Assembly: GCA_001184395.1 (NCBI GenBank)
Contig: LFLF01000018.1
Coordinates: forward strand, 1-42,002
Direction: 5' to 3'
Source: Candidatus Paraburkholderia calva
GTDB taxonomy: Bacteria; Pseudomonadota; Gammaproteobacteria; Burkholderiales; Burkholderiaceae
DNA length: 42,002 nt
The notes beneath the pieces were generated by a model. The model was given only the letters and a program-made list of their open reading frames with translations. It had not been told where the DNA came from and searched no databases. Shown here in pieces: positions 9,673 to 18,028 of the stretch (position 1 is the first letter of the stretch; each line of letters starts with the position of its first letter). The position numbers were made by a program, and so were the translations under genes.

Positions 9673-10059
9673 TCACCGATCGGCCTCGCTCGGCGCCATA
9701 TCCTTGCTGATCTCCTGCCGAAGCTTCGGTCCCTTGGCGAGACGGCGGCCGAGCGCGGCGACGAAGGCGTCGTAGCGCTGACCGAAGTCGGCACGGGCGG
9801 CCTTCGCGGCCGGCTCCGGCAAGGCCGACGTCGTCGCCAGCCAGAAGCGGACGAACACCGCGAGCATCTCGATGGCGATGCCAACGTTGCACTCCGTGCA
9901 CGCCAGGCGCCGGTCGAGCTGGTCGATGCCCCTGACAATCGCCGCCTCCGCGACCAGCGAGCGGGAATGGTCGCGCCGGGCGGCATGTTCGGCGAGCGCT
10001 TTCATCACCGGCGGATCGAGGTAGACGGAGAGGCGCTGCTTGCGGGCCTGTTTCGTCAT
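9673..10059 (-). CDS. CopG-like ribbon-helix-helix protein of the traG-trbB interval (shortened)
   Basis: The frame is open from MTKQARKQRLSVYLDPPVMKAL to ISKDMAPSEADR (128 residues). The N-terminal ribbon-helix-helix fold (RLSVYLDPPVMKALAEHAARRDHSRSLVAEAAI) suits a small DNA-binding regulator. The C-terminal half is a conserved helical region (VFVRFWLATTSALPEPAAKAAR, AALGRRLAKGP). Relatives, as I recall them, have some 18 more residues between AEAAI and IDQLDRRL, so an in-frame deletion between two EAAI-coding repeats is likely; it may remove the last helix of the fold. It sits 7 bp after the traG stop. Possibly autoregulatory for the trb operon, but nothing in the sequence proves this. Confidence 0.75.
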   Translation of the reverse strand: MTKQARKQRLSVYLDPPVMKALAEHAARRDHSRSLVAEAAIVRGIDQLDRRLACTECNVGIAIEMLAVFVRFWLATTSALPEPAAKAARADFGQRYDAFVAALGRRLAKGPKLRQEISKDMAPSEADR

Positions 10060-10066
10060 CGCCGCC

Positions 10067-12039
10067 TCACAGGTCCATGCCGTCGGTCGGATCGAGCGCG
10101 ACCTGCCGCGCCACGCCCTGCATGACCTGCGTCATGCGGCTGTTGCGCACGGCCTCGTCCTCCATCTCGTCGCCGTCGCCGCCAGGCTCGAACTCGTTCG
10201 CGATCGGCGTCTTCTTCTCGACCGGCTTCGCCCGGCCCAGCTCGGGCTGGTGACGGCGCTCGGACCCGGCCGTCTCCGGTTTAGGCACATCGACCCCTGG
10301 GCGTTCCGGCAACGGCAGCATGGTCTAGTCGTCGGGTCGGGCCTGCGTCGACACGGTCAGCGCCGGCGGCGCCAGCAAGCGCTCCCTGAACCGGGCATCC
10401 TCATATAGTAGCGCGCCTTCTTCGCCCGGATCGGCGACGTGCCGGCGACCATGACGATCTCGTCAGCCGGCGGAAACTGCATCACCTCGCCGGGGGTCAG
10501 CAGCGGGCGTGCCGTTTCCGAACGCGAGACCATCAAATGCCCAAACCAGGGCGACAGCCGGTGTCCCGCATAGTTCTTCATCGCCTTCATCTCGGTCGCG
10601 GTACCGAGTACGTCTGACACGCGCTTGGCGGTGCGCTCGTCGTTAGTCGCGAAGCTCACCCGGACATGGCAGTTGTCGAGGATCGAGTTGTTGGCGCCAT
10701 AGGCCTTCTCGATCTGGTTCAGCGACTGCGCGATTAGAAACGCCTTCAGCCCATAACCGGCCATGAAGGCGAGCGCGGACTCGAAGAAGTCGAGCCGGCC
10801 GAGCGCCGGGAACTCGTCGAGCATGAGGAGAAGGCGGTGCCGATTGCCCTTCGCATTCAGGTTTTCGGTCAGGCGGCGACCGATCTGGTTGAACAGCAGG
10901 CGGATGAGCGGCTTGGTGCGGTTGATGTCGGACGGCGGCACGACGAGGTACAGCGTGGCCGGACGCCTGGCGCCGACCACGTCGGCGATCCCCCAATCGC
11001 ACCGGCTTGTGACGGCCGTGACCACCGGATCGCGGTACAGGCCGAGGAACGACATGGCGGTCGACAGCACGCCCGAGCGCTCGTTGTCGGACTTGTTCAG
11101 CAGCTCGCGCGCGGCGCTGGCGATCACCGGGTGCGGACCGGCGTCGCCCAGGTGGGCCGTCTTCATCATCGCCGCGAGCGTCGCCCCGATCGGGCGTTTC
11201 GGATCCGACAGGAAGGCAGCCACACCCGCCAGCGTCTTGTCCTCCTCGGCGTAGAGGACATGCAGGATCACGCCGACGAGCAGCGCGTGACTGGTCTTTT
11301 CCCAATGGTTGCGCTTCTTCAGCGACCCCTCGGGATCGACCAGGATGTCGGCGATGCTCTGCACGTCTCGCACCTCCCACTCGCCGCGCCGAACCTCCAG
11401 CAGCGGGTTGTAGGCGACGGACTTCGCATTGGTCGGATCGAACAGCAGCAGGCGGCCGTGGCGTGACCGGAAGCCGGGGTGAGCTGCCAATTCTCGCCCT
11501 TGATGTCGTGGACGATCGCCGAGCCAGGCCAGGTCAGCAGCGACGGCACGACGAGGCCGACGCCCTTGCCCGACCGCGTTGGCGCGAAGCACAGCACATG
11601 CTCGGGACCGTCGTGGCGGAGATAGTCGCGATCGAGCTTGCCGAGCACCACGCCATCGGCGCCGAGCAGGCCCGCCGCTTCCACCTCCGCTCGCTCCGCC
11701 CATCGCGCCGAACCGTAGGGTTAGGTCTCGACCTTCTTCGCCTCGCGCGCGCCAGACCGATATGCTGATCGCGACCGCGACGGCGATGAAGCCGCCGGAC
11801 GCGGCGATATACGCCCCCTCGACAAAGATCGACGGCGCATAGGCGTCGTAGGAATACCACCACCAGAAGAAGGCCGGCGGCAGATAGACGGGAAAGTGCA
11901 GCACCGTGAACCACGGCGGACCCAGCTCGGGCTGAAAGGCGAACCGCCACGCGACCCATTCTGGGGCGCCCCAGGTGGTGGCCAGAACGACGAGGCAGAC
12001 GACGAGGATCTGCCCCCAGAGGATCTTGGTGCCCGACAT
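10067..12039 (-). pseudogene. traG: TraG/VirD4-type coupling protein (frameshifts and amber)
   Basis: TraG is the hexameric coupling ATPase linking the relaxosome to the T4SS. The start MSGTKILWGQILVVCLVVLATTW opens the first of several membrane helices. At 11,720 the sequence around VET-stop-PYGSARWAE is disrupted, apparently by a few inserted bases. The NTPase domain has Walker A (PTRSGKGVGLVVP, about 11,570), a shift at 11,460, then DPTNAKSVAYNPLLEVRRGE, Walker B (LLMLDEFPALGRLDF, about 10,800) and AQSLNQIEKAYG. A shift near 10,400 and a TAG at 10325-10327 (PDD-stop-TMLPLP, probably CAG) cut off the C-terminal tail, which ends VARQVALDPTDGMDL. Length of about 657 codons fits the family. 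Confidence 0.9.
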
Positions 12040-12773
12040 GGCGGTGGTCCTTTCACGGGAGGGATGATCAGAGGCAGAGGCCGCGCTTGCGGCCGAAGCT
12101 CCAGTCGATGCCGCCATCGTCGCGGGCGACGCCGGAGACGTGCCGGTCGAGCTGCTTGTCCAGCGAGGGCGTCCACGGCACGAGCTGGAAGCCCATGCCG
12201 TCATCGATCATGGCGAAGCGGCCGGAGGCGAGCGTGACGCGCTGGCGATAGGTGCCGGCGACATACTCGCCGCTGCCGGCCTGGTTGAAGGACTGGCCGG
12301 TCTCGCGGCTGAGCCGATCGCCGACCGCCTCCATCTCGCAGCGGCGCAGCGTGTCGATCAGGTTGCAGGCGAAGCGGATACCCCGCTCCTGCCGTTCGGC
12401 GAGCCCTTGCCCGACCAGCCGCTCGGCACGCCGATCCATGGCGTCGCGCACCTCCGTGCCGAAGCCACTCTCCGACAGCGCGACCGGCTCGCGGGTGATG
12501 GCCTGCCGGTCGGGCCAGGTCGTGCCCGATGCCGTGACCTGTCGCTCGATGTCGAGATCGGAGCGGACGGCCAGCGCGACACGCCGTGTTCCTCGCGCAT
12601 CGTCGAACCGGCGCACCTCGACGATCGAGCCCGGCGTGCTGTCGCCGGCCGCGTCGAGGTCGGGCAGCCGGATATGATATGGTGGGTGCGCCTGTCGACC
12701 CTGTCCACGACGGCGAACGCGGTGCCGTTCAGCTCGTCGTCGAAGCTACCCGCGACCAGCCGGCCGAGCCACG

Positions 12774-12805
12774 CTTGGTCAGCGCCTTGCTTGGTCAGCG
12801 CCTTG
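12774..12805. repeat. 16-bp perfect tandem duplication in the relaxase gene
   Basis: Two identical copies of cttggtcagcgccttg lie side by side. Removing one restores a plausible relaxase frame across HKALT. The length is not a multiple of three, so it breaks the gene. Confidence 0.9.
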
Positions 12806-13158
12806 TGCATGCGCTTGATGATGTCGCCGCGCTGGCCCATCTTGCGCAACGTCGCCTTGGCGGCGTCGCCGATCGTCCATTGAGACCAGGGACGATCTGG
12901 CTCGCGACGCCGAGCGCCTCCAGCTTGCGCAGACGGCCGACCCTTGAGGACATGGAACTCGTCCAGCTGCCGGCCCTGCACCGGCGCCAGATCGACGACG
13001 CCGGTGTCGCGCGCATCCCGCACGAGCTGGCAGTCGAGCTGCGTCCAGCGTTCCGCCTCGACCTGGGCGGTCAGCGCGCGACGGATGTCGAGATCGGTGC
13101 GCGGCCCCAGCTCCTTGGTGACGAGGTCGCCTGCCCGGTCGCGCATCCCCTCCTTGAT

Positions 13159-13186
13159 GTAGTTGCGTAGTTGCGCGCGTAGTTGC
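13159..13186. repeat. Triplicated gtagttgc units in the relaxase gene
   Basis: gtagttgc occurs at 13159, 13167 and 13179, the last after a gcgc spacer. It replaces what should be a simple link between VIA and NYIKEGM with extra residues (CTQLRAQLR). This looks like repeat expansion by slippage. Confidence 0.75.
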
Positions 13187-13831
13187 GTGCACGCGATGAC
13201 GAGGTCCTGGCCGTCGTCGCGAACGCCCCGTACGATCAGGTGGACGTGCGGGTTGTCGGTGTTCCATTGATCGACGGCGATCCAATCGAGCCGGATGCCG
13301 AGGTCCTTCTCCATCCGGCCGACGAGAGATCGCGAGTGAAGGCGCGCAGGTCCACTATCTCCACCGCATCCTCGGGCGAGACGATTGAAGCGGAAATGAT
13401 GCCGGTCGTCGGCGTAGCGTTTGCCGAAGGCACGGCGTTCTCCGTCTCCGGCCCGAACAGGCGTGCCTTCTCCCCGTCGCGGGACGCCCTCGGGACGCAC
13501 AGATAGAGGTCAGGTGGGCGGCGCGCTTGCCCTGCCCGAAGCGCGAGCGGTTGCCGGACCCGATCCTGCCCCAGCTGGACACGGTGCCGCCGGCCTTCTG
13601 CACGGCCGCCAGCGCCTGGGAGATGAGGGTTTGGCGCGCTGCGCCTCGGACAAGCGGATTCAGCCTGGCCGGATGCGGAAATCGTCCTCCCCGCTCATCG
13701 CCGAGGCACCGCACATCGCGTCAGGTCACGGAAATCTCTGCTCTGGGAAAACGGATGGGCCGCGAGGGGCTGGCCAACGCCGTACCTCGCGAAATCCCTC
13801 CATAACCCCCTGAAAACAGACCGAACATCAC

Positions 13832-13863
13832 CGCACATCGCGGTATTCGCACATCGCGGTATT
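13832..13863. repeat. 16-bp perfect tandem duplication
   Basis: Two identical copies of cgcacatcgcggtatt in the non-coding interval upstream of the relaxase. Confidence 0.92.
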
Positions 13864-13922
13864 TTATCTTGCCCTACGCCGCCGGTCGTTGCTTCTGAGC
13901 CTGCTCTCATTATCGCACATTC

Positions 13923-13952
13923 CTCGATATGATGTGACTCGATATGATGTGA
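13923..13952. repeat. 15-bp perfect tandem duplication
   Basis: Two identical copies of ctcgatatgatgtga, 60 bp from the preceding duplication. Confidence 0.92.
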
Positions 13953-13969
13953 TGCACCGCTATACTATA

Positions 13970-13991
13970 CATCGTGCGACCATCGTGCGAC
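13970..13991. repeat. 11-bp perfect tandem duplication
   Basis: Two identical copies of catcgtgcgac, the third tandem repeat in about 160 bp. Confidence 0.9.
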
Positions 13992-14012
13992 GGTGATCGT
14001 CGGCAGGACTTC

Positions 14013-14189
14013 TCATGGATTGCGGCGCCGGACAGGCCGGGGTCGTGCAGTCCGGATGGGTCGGCGCCAGCCGCGAAGGTGTCGGCGAGCGTGCGCCGGC
14101 GATGCCCGCGGGCTTGCGACCGACCCGCCGGACGGGAACGGACGCCGGGTCGCGGAAGATGCGGCCGGGGCGCGATCTGACTGCGCCAT
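14013..14189 (-). CDS. Small Arg/Pro-rich ORF coupled to the DPPY methyltransferase
   Basis: An ATG at 14189 shares its A with the methyltransferase stop (TGATG), so translational coupling is possible. The 58-residue product (MAQSDRAPAASSATRRPFPS...) is very rich in Arg, Pro, Ser and Ala, has no recognisable domain, and looks like an out-of-phase reading of high-GC DNA. Given the lesion density here, the original protein may have been in another frame. I cannot assign a function. Confidence 0.25.
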   Translation of the reverse strand: MAQSDRAPAASSATRRPFPSGGSVASPRASPAHARRHLRGWRRPIRTARPRPVRRRNP

Positions 14190-14646
14190 CACGCCCCTCC
14201 GGCCGCGGCCGTGCCGTCGTCCGGCAGGCGGAGCTTCAGCCACCATGTGCGCCATGCCTCCGTCACCGCGCCGGTGCCGGGGAACAGCTCGGAGAGCACG
14301 TCGTCGAGCCGCGCGGCGACCATCTCGAACGCCCAATGGCAGACCGCCTCTGGCTTGGCGCCGGTCAGGCCGCGGCGCAGCGTCATGCTTTCCTGCACCC
14401 AATCCCACATCACCAGCCGCCGGCTAACGACGGGCTTGCGGGCGGCCTTCACGATGACTGGCTCCCAGGCGTAAGCGACGGGCACGTTGCGCCTGAACGC
14501 GGCGAAGCCCTTTACCCACGCCATCCAGCGCGCCCCCGTGCGCTCGACCAGCGGCGCGCATGATCAACCTCGCCGGCATAGTCGGGATGGTCGCGGTAGA
14601 GGTGCGCACAGCCGATGTACGGCGGGTCGGCGTAGGCGATTTTCAC
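14189..14646 (-). pseudogene. DPPY-type DNA methyltransferase (internal deletion, frameshift)
   Basis: Amino-methyltransferases (N6-adenine or N4-cytosine) use a (D/N)PP(Y/W) motif to hold the target base. Here a GTG start overlapping the transglycosylase stop (GTGA) gives VKIAYADPPYIGCAHLYRDH. After DYAGEVDH the sequence jumps to ARLVERTGARWMAWVKGFA, which in relatives lies some 35-40 residues further on, so a deletion with a frameshift is inferred. The second half (VPVAYAWEPVIVKAARKPVVS, RRGLTGAKPEAVCHWAFEMV, LSELFPGTGAVTEAW) contains the FPGTGAV SAM-binding motif, the circularly permuted order known in some DNA methyltransferases. It lies between the transglycosylase and the relaxase, as in related ICEs. 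Confidence 0.75.
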
Positions 14647-15406
14647 CGCGGGTTTCCCGCACCCCTCCGCGCGACAAACAGGCCGCCGGCCTGCGCTGCG
14701 ATGGCGAACACGTCGCGCACGGTGACGGTCGCCGGAGCGTCGTCCGACGAATGCCCAACCGGCGCGGGATCGGCAGCCGGCGTGCGCTCCGGTGCGCTAC
14801 GAAGAGCAGCGCGCGGGTCCGGCGAGCGGGTCGACGGCGGCGAGTTGCGGCGGTCATGCAAGCGCCCAGCCGTCGATGGCCGTCGCGAGGCGGCGACGTA
14901 GGCGACTGTCTCGGTCGGCGGTACACGCCCGTTCCGCGACGTCTCGTAGCGGCCGGGACCGGCGCTGTAGGCGGCGAGCATCGCGGCGACGCTGCCGTAG
15001 CGGTCGTGCAGCTCGCGCAGAAACGCGGTGCCGGCGAGGATATTATCGCGCGGGTCGTAGGGATCATGCCCAAGGGCATGGCACGCACGCAGATAGCCCC
15101 ATGTCGCGAACATGACCTGCATCAGGACGATCGCGCCCTTGCGCGAGACAGCGCGGGGATCGCCGTGGCTTTCATGGTGCATGACCGTCCTGATCCACCG
15201 CTCGGGAATGCCGAAGTGCCGCGCGGCTTCCGTGATCGGCGCGGCATAGGGATCGTGGGCCGGCTGCGGTGCCCTGCGTCGCAGCCATCTCCGGCACCAC
15301 GATCGGGCCGGCGACCGGCAGAAGGCCGGAGAGGAAAAAGACGCAGACAGAGGTTATGGGCCGTGCAGCGTTGCCGACCGGCGCCTCGGACGTGGAACGG
15401 CAGCAC
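14643..15406 (-). pseudogene. VirB1-like lytic transglycosylase (frameshifted)
   Basis: This would open peptidoglycan for T4SS assembly. A GTG start 4 bp after the DUF736 stop gives MLPFHVRGA. After a shift a signal peptide follows (ARPITSVCVFFLSGLLPVAG, ending near VPEMAATQ). A second shift near 15,260 leads to DPYAAPITEAARHFGIPERWIRTVMHHESHGDPRAVS, containing the catalytic Glu (ESHGD), then MQVMFATWGYL and LRELHDRYGSVAAMLAAYSAGPGRYE. Two conserved residues are altered (GAIVLMQVMFATW, where relatives have GAIGLMQVMPATW). The Ala/Pro-rich C-terminal tail is poorly conserved. The stop overlaps the methyltransferase GTG. Confidence 0.8.
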
Positions 15407-15409
15407 GGC

Positions 15410-15744
15410 TCAGGCCCGCTCGTTGCGTTTCGGCGCGCGAGTCCAGTGCAGGCCCCATGCGGTCGCGTCGTCGCCGGACCGGAAGAGATTGGCGCGGACG
15501 GGTGCGAGGAAGACGGGATCGTCGAGCAGGATCGCGACATAGTCGCCGGCACGCTCGCCCCGACGCTTCCAGCCTGCGCCGACCTCTGGACCGTCCTCAT
15601 CGTCGAGGTGGATGCGATAGTCGGGCGCGTTCTCGGCGTCGGACGGTTCGGCCGGCACGATGACGAACGCGTGTCGAACGACAGCGTGCGGATGCGGCCG
15701 GAGAAGCCGGCGGATGTGCGGGTGAACTGGCCGATGAGCAGCAT
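15410..15744 (-). pseudogene. DUF736 protein (one frameshift)
   Basis: DUF736 proteins (about 105 residues, function unknown) accompany the traF-relaxase region of these ICEs. The start MLLIGQFTRTSAGFSGRIRT is typical. A one-base change near 15,665 moves the remainder to another frame: DAENAPDYRIHLDDEDGPEV, GAGWKRRGERAGDYVAILLDD and NLFRSGDDATAWGLHWTR. All conserved blocks are present across the two frames. The 55 bp between it and traF holds a plausible Shine-Dalgarno (GGAGG before the ATG at 15744). Confidence 0.82.
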
Positions 15745-15799
15745 GAGAACCTCCGTTGTTGGGGTCGTCGGGATGCGGAAGGCGGGGGACCGGGCGGCG

Positions 15800-16344
15800 T
15801 CAGCCAGTCGGCGCGCGCCAGACGAAGCCGCCATCCCCTGTCTCGTCGGTGAGGAGTGACGTCGTTCGGCCGATGATGGTGCGCTCGTCCAGCGGACCGA
15901 AATAGTGGCCGTCGAGGCTGTCGCGTATGGACGGGTTCATCAGGAACAGCTTGCCGTCAGCGATGCGGCGGCAGCCCTGCCAGACGGGCAGCGGGCGACC
16001 CCGGCGGTCGCGGTCGAGCACGTCGCCGAACGGCACGCCATCGATCGCGACCGTGCGGCCGGTGCGGCAGACCCCCTGCCCCGGCAGTGCGGCGACGCGC
16101 TTCATCAGCGGCGTGTCAAGCGGCAGGTAATGGCGCTCGACCATGAAGCGGGCGAGCGGCCTAGGCGGCCGGACCGCGACCAGATCGCCGAGCGCCGGCC
16201 GTGCCTCGGCGTGCAGCCCGTAGGGCCGACCGGCACGCTGGCGGAGGCGTTCCAGATGAGGCGCGGCGCCACTGGAACGAACGCCGCGATGCCGACGCCC
16301 GGCACGGAGACATAGGTCGCGATGGCGTAGCCGAAGCGGGTCAT
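15800..16344 (-). pseudogene. traF: TraF-like S26 signal peptidase (one frameshift)
   Basis: TraF is the S26-family peptidase that matures (cyclises) the TrbC pilin in RP4-type systems. The ATG overlaps the DUF2840 stop (ATGA, 16341-16344). An N-terminal membrane segment (VSVPGVGIAAFVPVAPRLIWNAS) carries the serine region (NASASVPVGP). Loss of one C from a C-run near 16,222 then shifts the frame; the next frame continues YGLHAEARPALGDLVAVRPP and LDTPLMKRVAALPGQ, which contains the catalytic Lys. The C-terminal LFLMNPSIRDSLDGHYFGPL, where relatives have N-x-S-x-DSxDGRYFG, is intact. Normal length of about 180 codons. Confidence 0.85.
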
Positions 16345-16859
16345 CCTTCGATCTCCCGCCGCTTGAGCCACGCCCGATAGCGCTCCATCGTGTAGGGGCG
16401 TGGCTCGTGGCCGACGCCGAGACACGCGTGCACGTGCCGCAATGATCCGGCGAGACCTCGACTTGATCGATGGATGCCGGCGACCTCGATCGCGTCGATG
16501 TGGCGGAGAACTCGTTCGACCTTGGGCCAGCCCTCGATCTTCAACAGGATGATGCCGCCCGGCCACACGAAAGGTAGCGTCTGGTACGGCTCTCCGGGCG
16601 CGATCGTCTGCACGATGTCGATGCGGGAGATGACCGTGCCATAGTCGTTGGCGGCCCAGCGAACGAAGGCGAAGACCCGGTTTGGCCGGAACGGGAGGAC
16701 GCGGCAGCGGTCGAGGATGCGCTCGGCGGCATGGCGGCCGAACCTGATCCAGTTCTCGATCCGCTTCTCGACATGGGTCAGCTCGACGTGGGTGAGGCTG
16801 TCGGACGGTGGCGCGGACGACACGGCAGCAGCGCCCGTCCGCATCGCTGCGGCGGTCAT
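16341..16859 (-). CDS. DUF2840 protein (frame open, but a central segment is out of phase)
   Basis: DUF2840 proteins (about 170 residues, function unknown) precede traF in these ICEs. The frame is open for 172 codons: LTHVELTHVEKRIENWIRFG, RVFAFVRWAANDYGTVISRIDI, EPYQTLPFVWPGGIILLKIEGW, and the C-terminus EPRPYTMERYRAWLKRREIEG. Between about 16,477 and 16,444 the residues HRSSRGLAGSL are foreign. The next frame there reads DQVEVSPDH, the expected sequence. A CATC duplication (+4) and a one-base loss cancel, so the ORF survives with about 12 wrong residues. The start overlaps the methyltransferase stop (ATGA). Confidence 0.8.
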   Translation of the reverse strand: MTAAAMRTGAAAVSSAPPSDSLTHVELTHVEKRIENWIRFGRHAAERILDRCRVLPFRPNRVFAFVRWAANDYGTVISRIDIVQTIAPGEPYQTLPFVWPGGIILLKIEGWPKVERVLRHIDAIEVAGIHRSSRGLAGSLRHVHACLGVGHEPRPYTMERYRAWLKRREIEG

Positions 16860-18028
16860 CGGTGGTCTCCTCGATGGTGAAAGTCAGGCCCCAGCACCGC
16901 GGCGAGCGCGGCCTCGGTACGCAGGATGGCACGGCCGATCGCTTCGGGGATCTGCGGCAGGACGGCGTCGCCGAACCCCTCGACGATCAGGCTGGCGGCA
17001 GATGTCCGGCGTCCATCGCCAGCGCGAATGCGCGCGTCAGCCAGCCGGGCGGATAGCCCATCATCTAGCCATAGGTGACGGACAAGCTCCGCGAGGCTCC
17101 AGTCAGGCCGCGCGCCTTCAGCAGCGCCGCGATCTGCCGCGCATACTCCCACTTCGCCGGCGCCCGGTCTGTCATCGCGCCGTCCATCACCGCGTCCATT
17201 GTCGGCGACTTGCGCCGGTCGTAGGCCGGCGACCATGCGTCCATCCCGCCGTCCCGCTTCGTGGACGTCGGCAGGATACCCGCCGCATGGCGGAGCAGGT
17301 TGGGCGTGTCGATCTGCGCCTTCGCACCGTTCGCGCAGCGTCCCGTTTCGATCTCCTGCCGGCCCAGCCGGCATCCGCCGTTCGGCTTCACCGGCGTCGG
17401 CATCATGCCGACATGGCGGCTGGCATGACCCTGCAACTGGCTCAGCACGTCGCCCCGGCCGCGCCCCTCTCCGCATCCAACCTGCGTGGCGTCGCCAGTG
17501 CGGGCAGTGAGCTGGTCGGGATCGTAGCCGACGAGCCAGGATTGCTTGCGGACGCGGTTGGTGCCGACATCGCCAGCACTCACCACGCACGGTTCGCAGG
17601 CGTAGCCGAGCGCGTCCAGTTCGCCGAGCAGCCGGTCGGCACTGCGAGTTCTGAGATTAGCGCTGTTCTCAAAAGCGAACCAGCGAGGGCGGCAATCTCC
17701 GACCAGGCGGACGGCTTCGAGGTAGAAGCCCGACCGCTCGCCGTCGATGCCGCGCCCCCTGGTGTTGGCGCTGGAGATGTCCTGGCACGGCGGGCTACCG
17801 ACGACGATGTCGGGGAGATATCCGAGGTCGAAAACAAGTAAGTCGAGCTGCCGTGAGGGCACGGACATCCTCGTAGAGGCGGACATCGGGATTGTTCTCT
17901 GCGTAACCCGATGCGCCGATGCGCTGCCATTCGACGATCTCGCAGGCAGCGACGGTGACGAAGCCGGCGCGATGCAGGCCGAGCGTCCATCCGCCGGCCG
18001 CCGCGCTGAACAGGTCGAGCGCGCGCAT
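16856..18028 (-). pseudogene. C5-cytosine DNA methyltransferase (frameshifts, amber)
   Basis: Motif I (MRALDLFSAAAGGWTLGLHRAGF) starts at an ATG overlapping the upstream stop (TGATG). A shift near 17,850 separates it from motif IV with the catalytic cysteine (DIVVGSPPCQDISSANTRGRG). Motif VI reads FENS rather than ENV. LGYACEPCVVSAGDVGTNRVRKQSWLV corresponds to the region of motif VIII. Towards the C-terminus a TAG at 17065-17067 interrupts VTYG-stop-MMGYPPGWL, where relatives have Trp (TGG to TAG). A final shift leads to VEGFGDAVLPQIPEAIGRAI, the conserved C-terminal motif. No cognate endonuclease is visible, so this looks like an orphan methyltransferase protecting or marking the ICE. Confidence 0.85.

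Larger units (their letters stand above)
12068..13698 (-). pseudogene. Relaxase with DUF3363 C-terminus (frameshifts, stop, deletion)
   Basis: This would nick oriT and pilot the DNA. The N-terminus (MSGEDDFRIRPG) meets a TGA at codon 13 (13660-13662), then continues IRLSEAQRAK. About 35-50 residues seem to be missing after RSRFGQGK, before AHLT. The metal-binding motif NPHVHLIVRG (about 13,240) is present. The stretch at 13,155-13,186 has triplicated gtagttgc units, and a 16-bp perfect duplication at 12774-12805 shifts the frame after MHKALTK. The C-terminal DUF3363 domain (VALAVRSDLDIERQVTASG, FNQAGSGEYVAGTYRQR, WTPSLDKQLDRHVSGV) is well preserved from 12,616 to the end. At least five lesions. 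It precedes traG by 28 bp. Confidence 0.85.
13699..14012. other. Non-coding, repeat-rich, AT-rich interval upstream of the relaxase
   Basis: No credible gene is visible in these 314 bp, although short ORFs cross it. From about 13,800 the base composition drops in GC relative to the flanks. Three perfect tandem duplications occur here: 16 bp (13832-13863), 15 bp (13923-13952) and 11 bp (13970-13991). The position, directly upstream of the relaxase gene and inside the transfer region, is where an oriT is often found, so this is the best candidate for one, but I cannot identify a nic site. Confidence 0.45.

Noticed and set aside
13699-14012. CRISPR-like array from the repeats near the relaxase
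   Set aside because: The repeats are adjacent pairs with no spacers and different unit sequences, and no cas gene is present.
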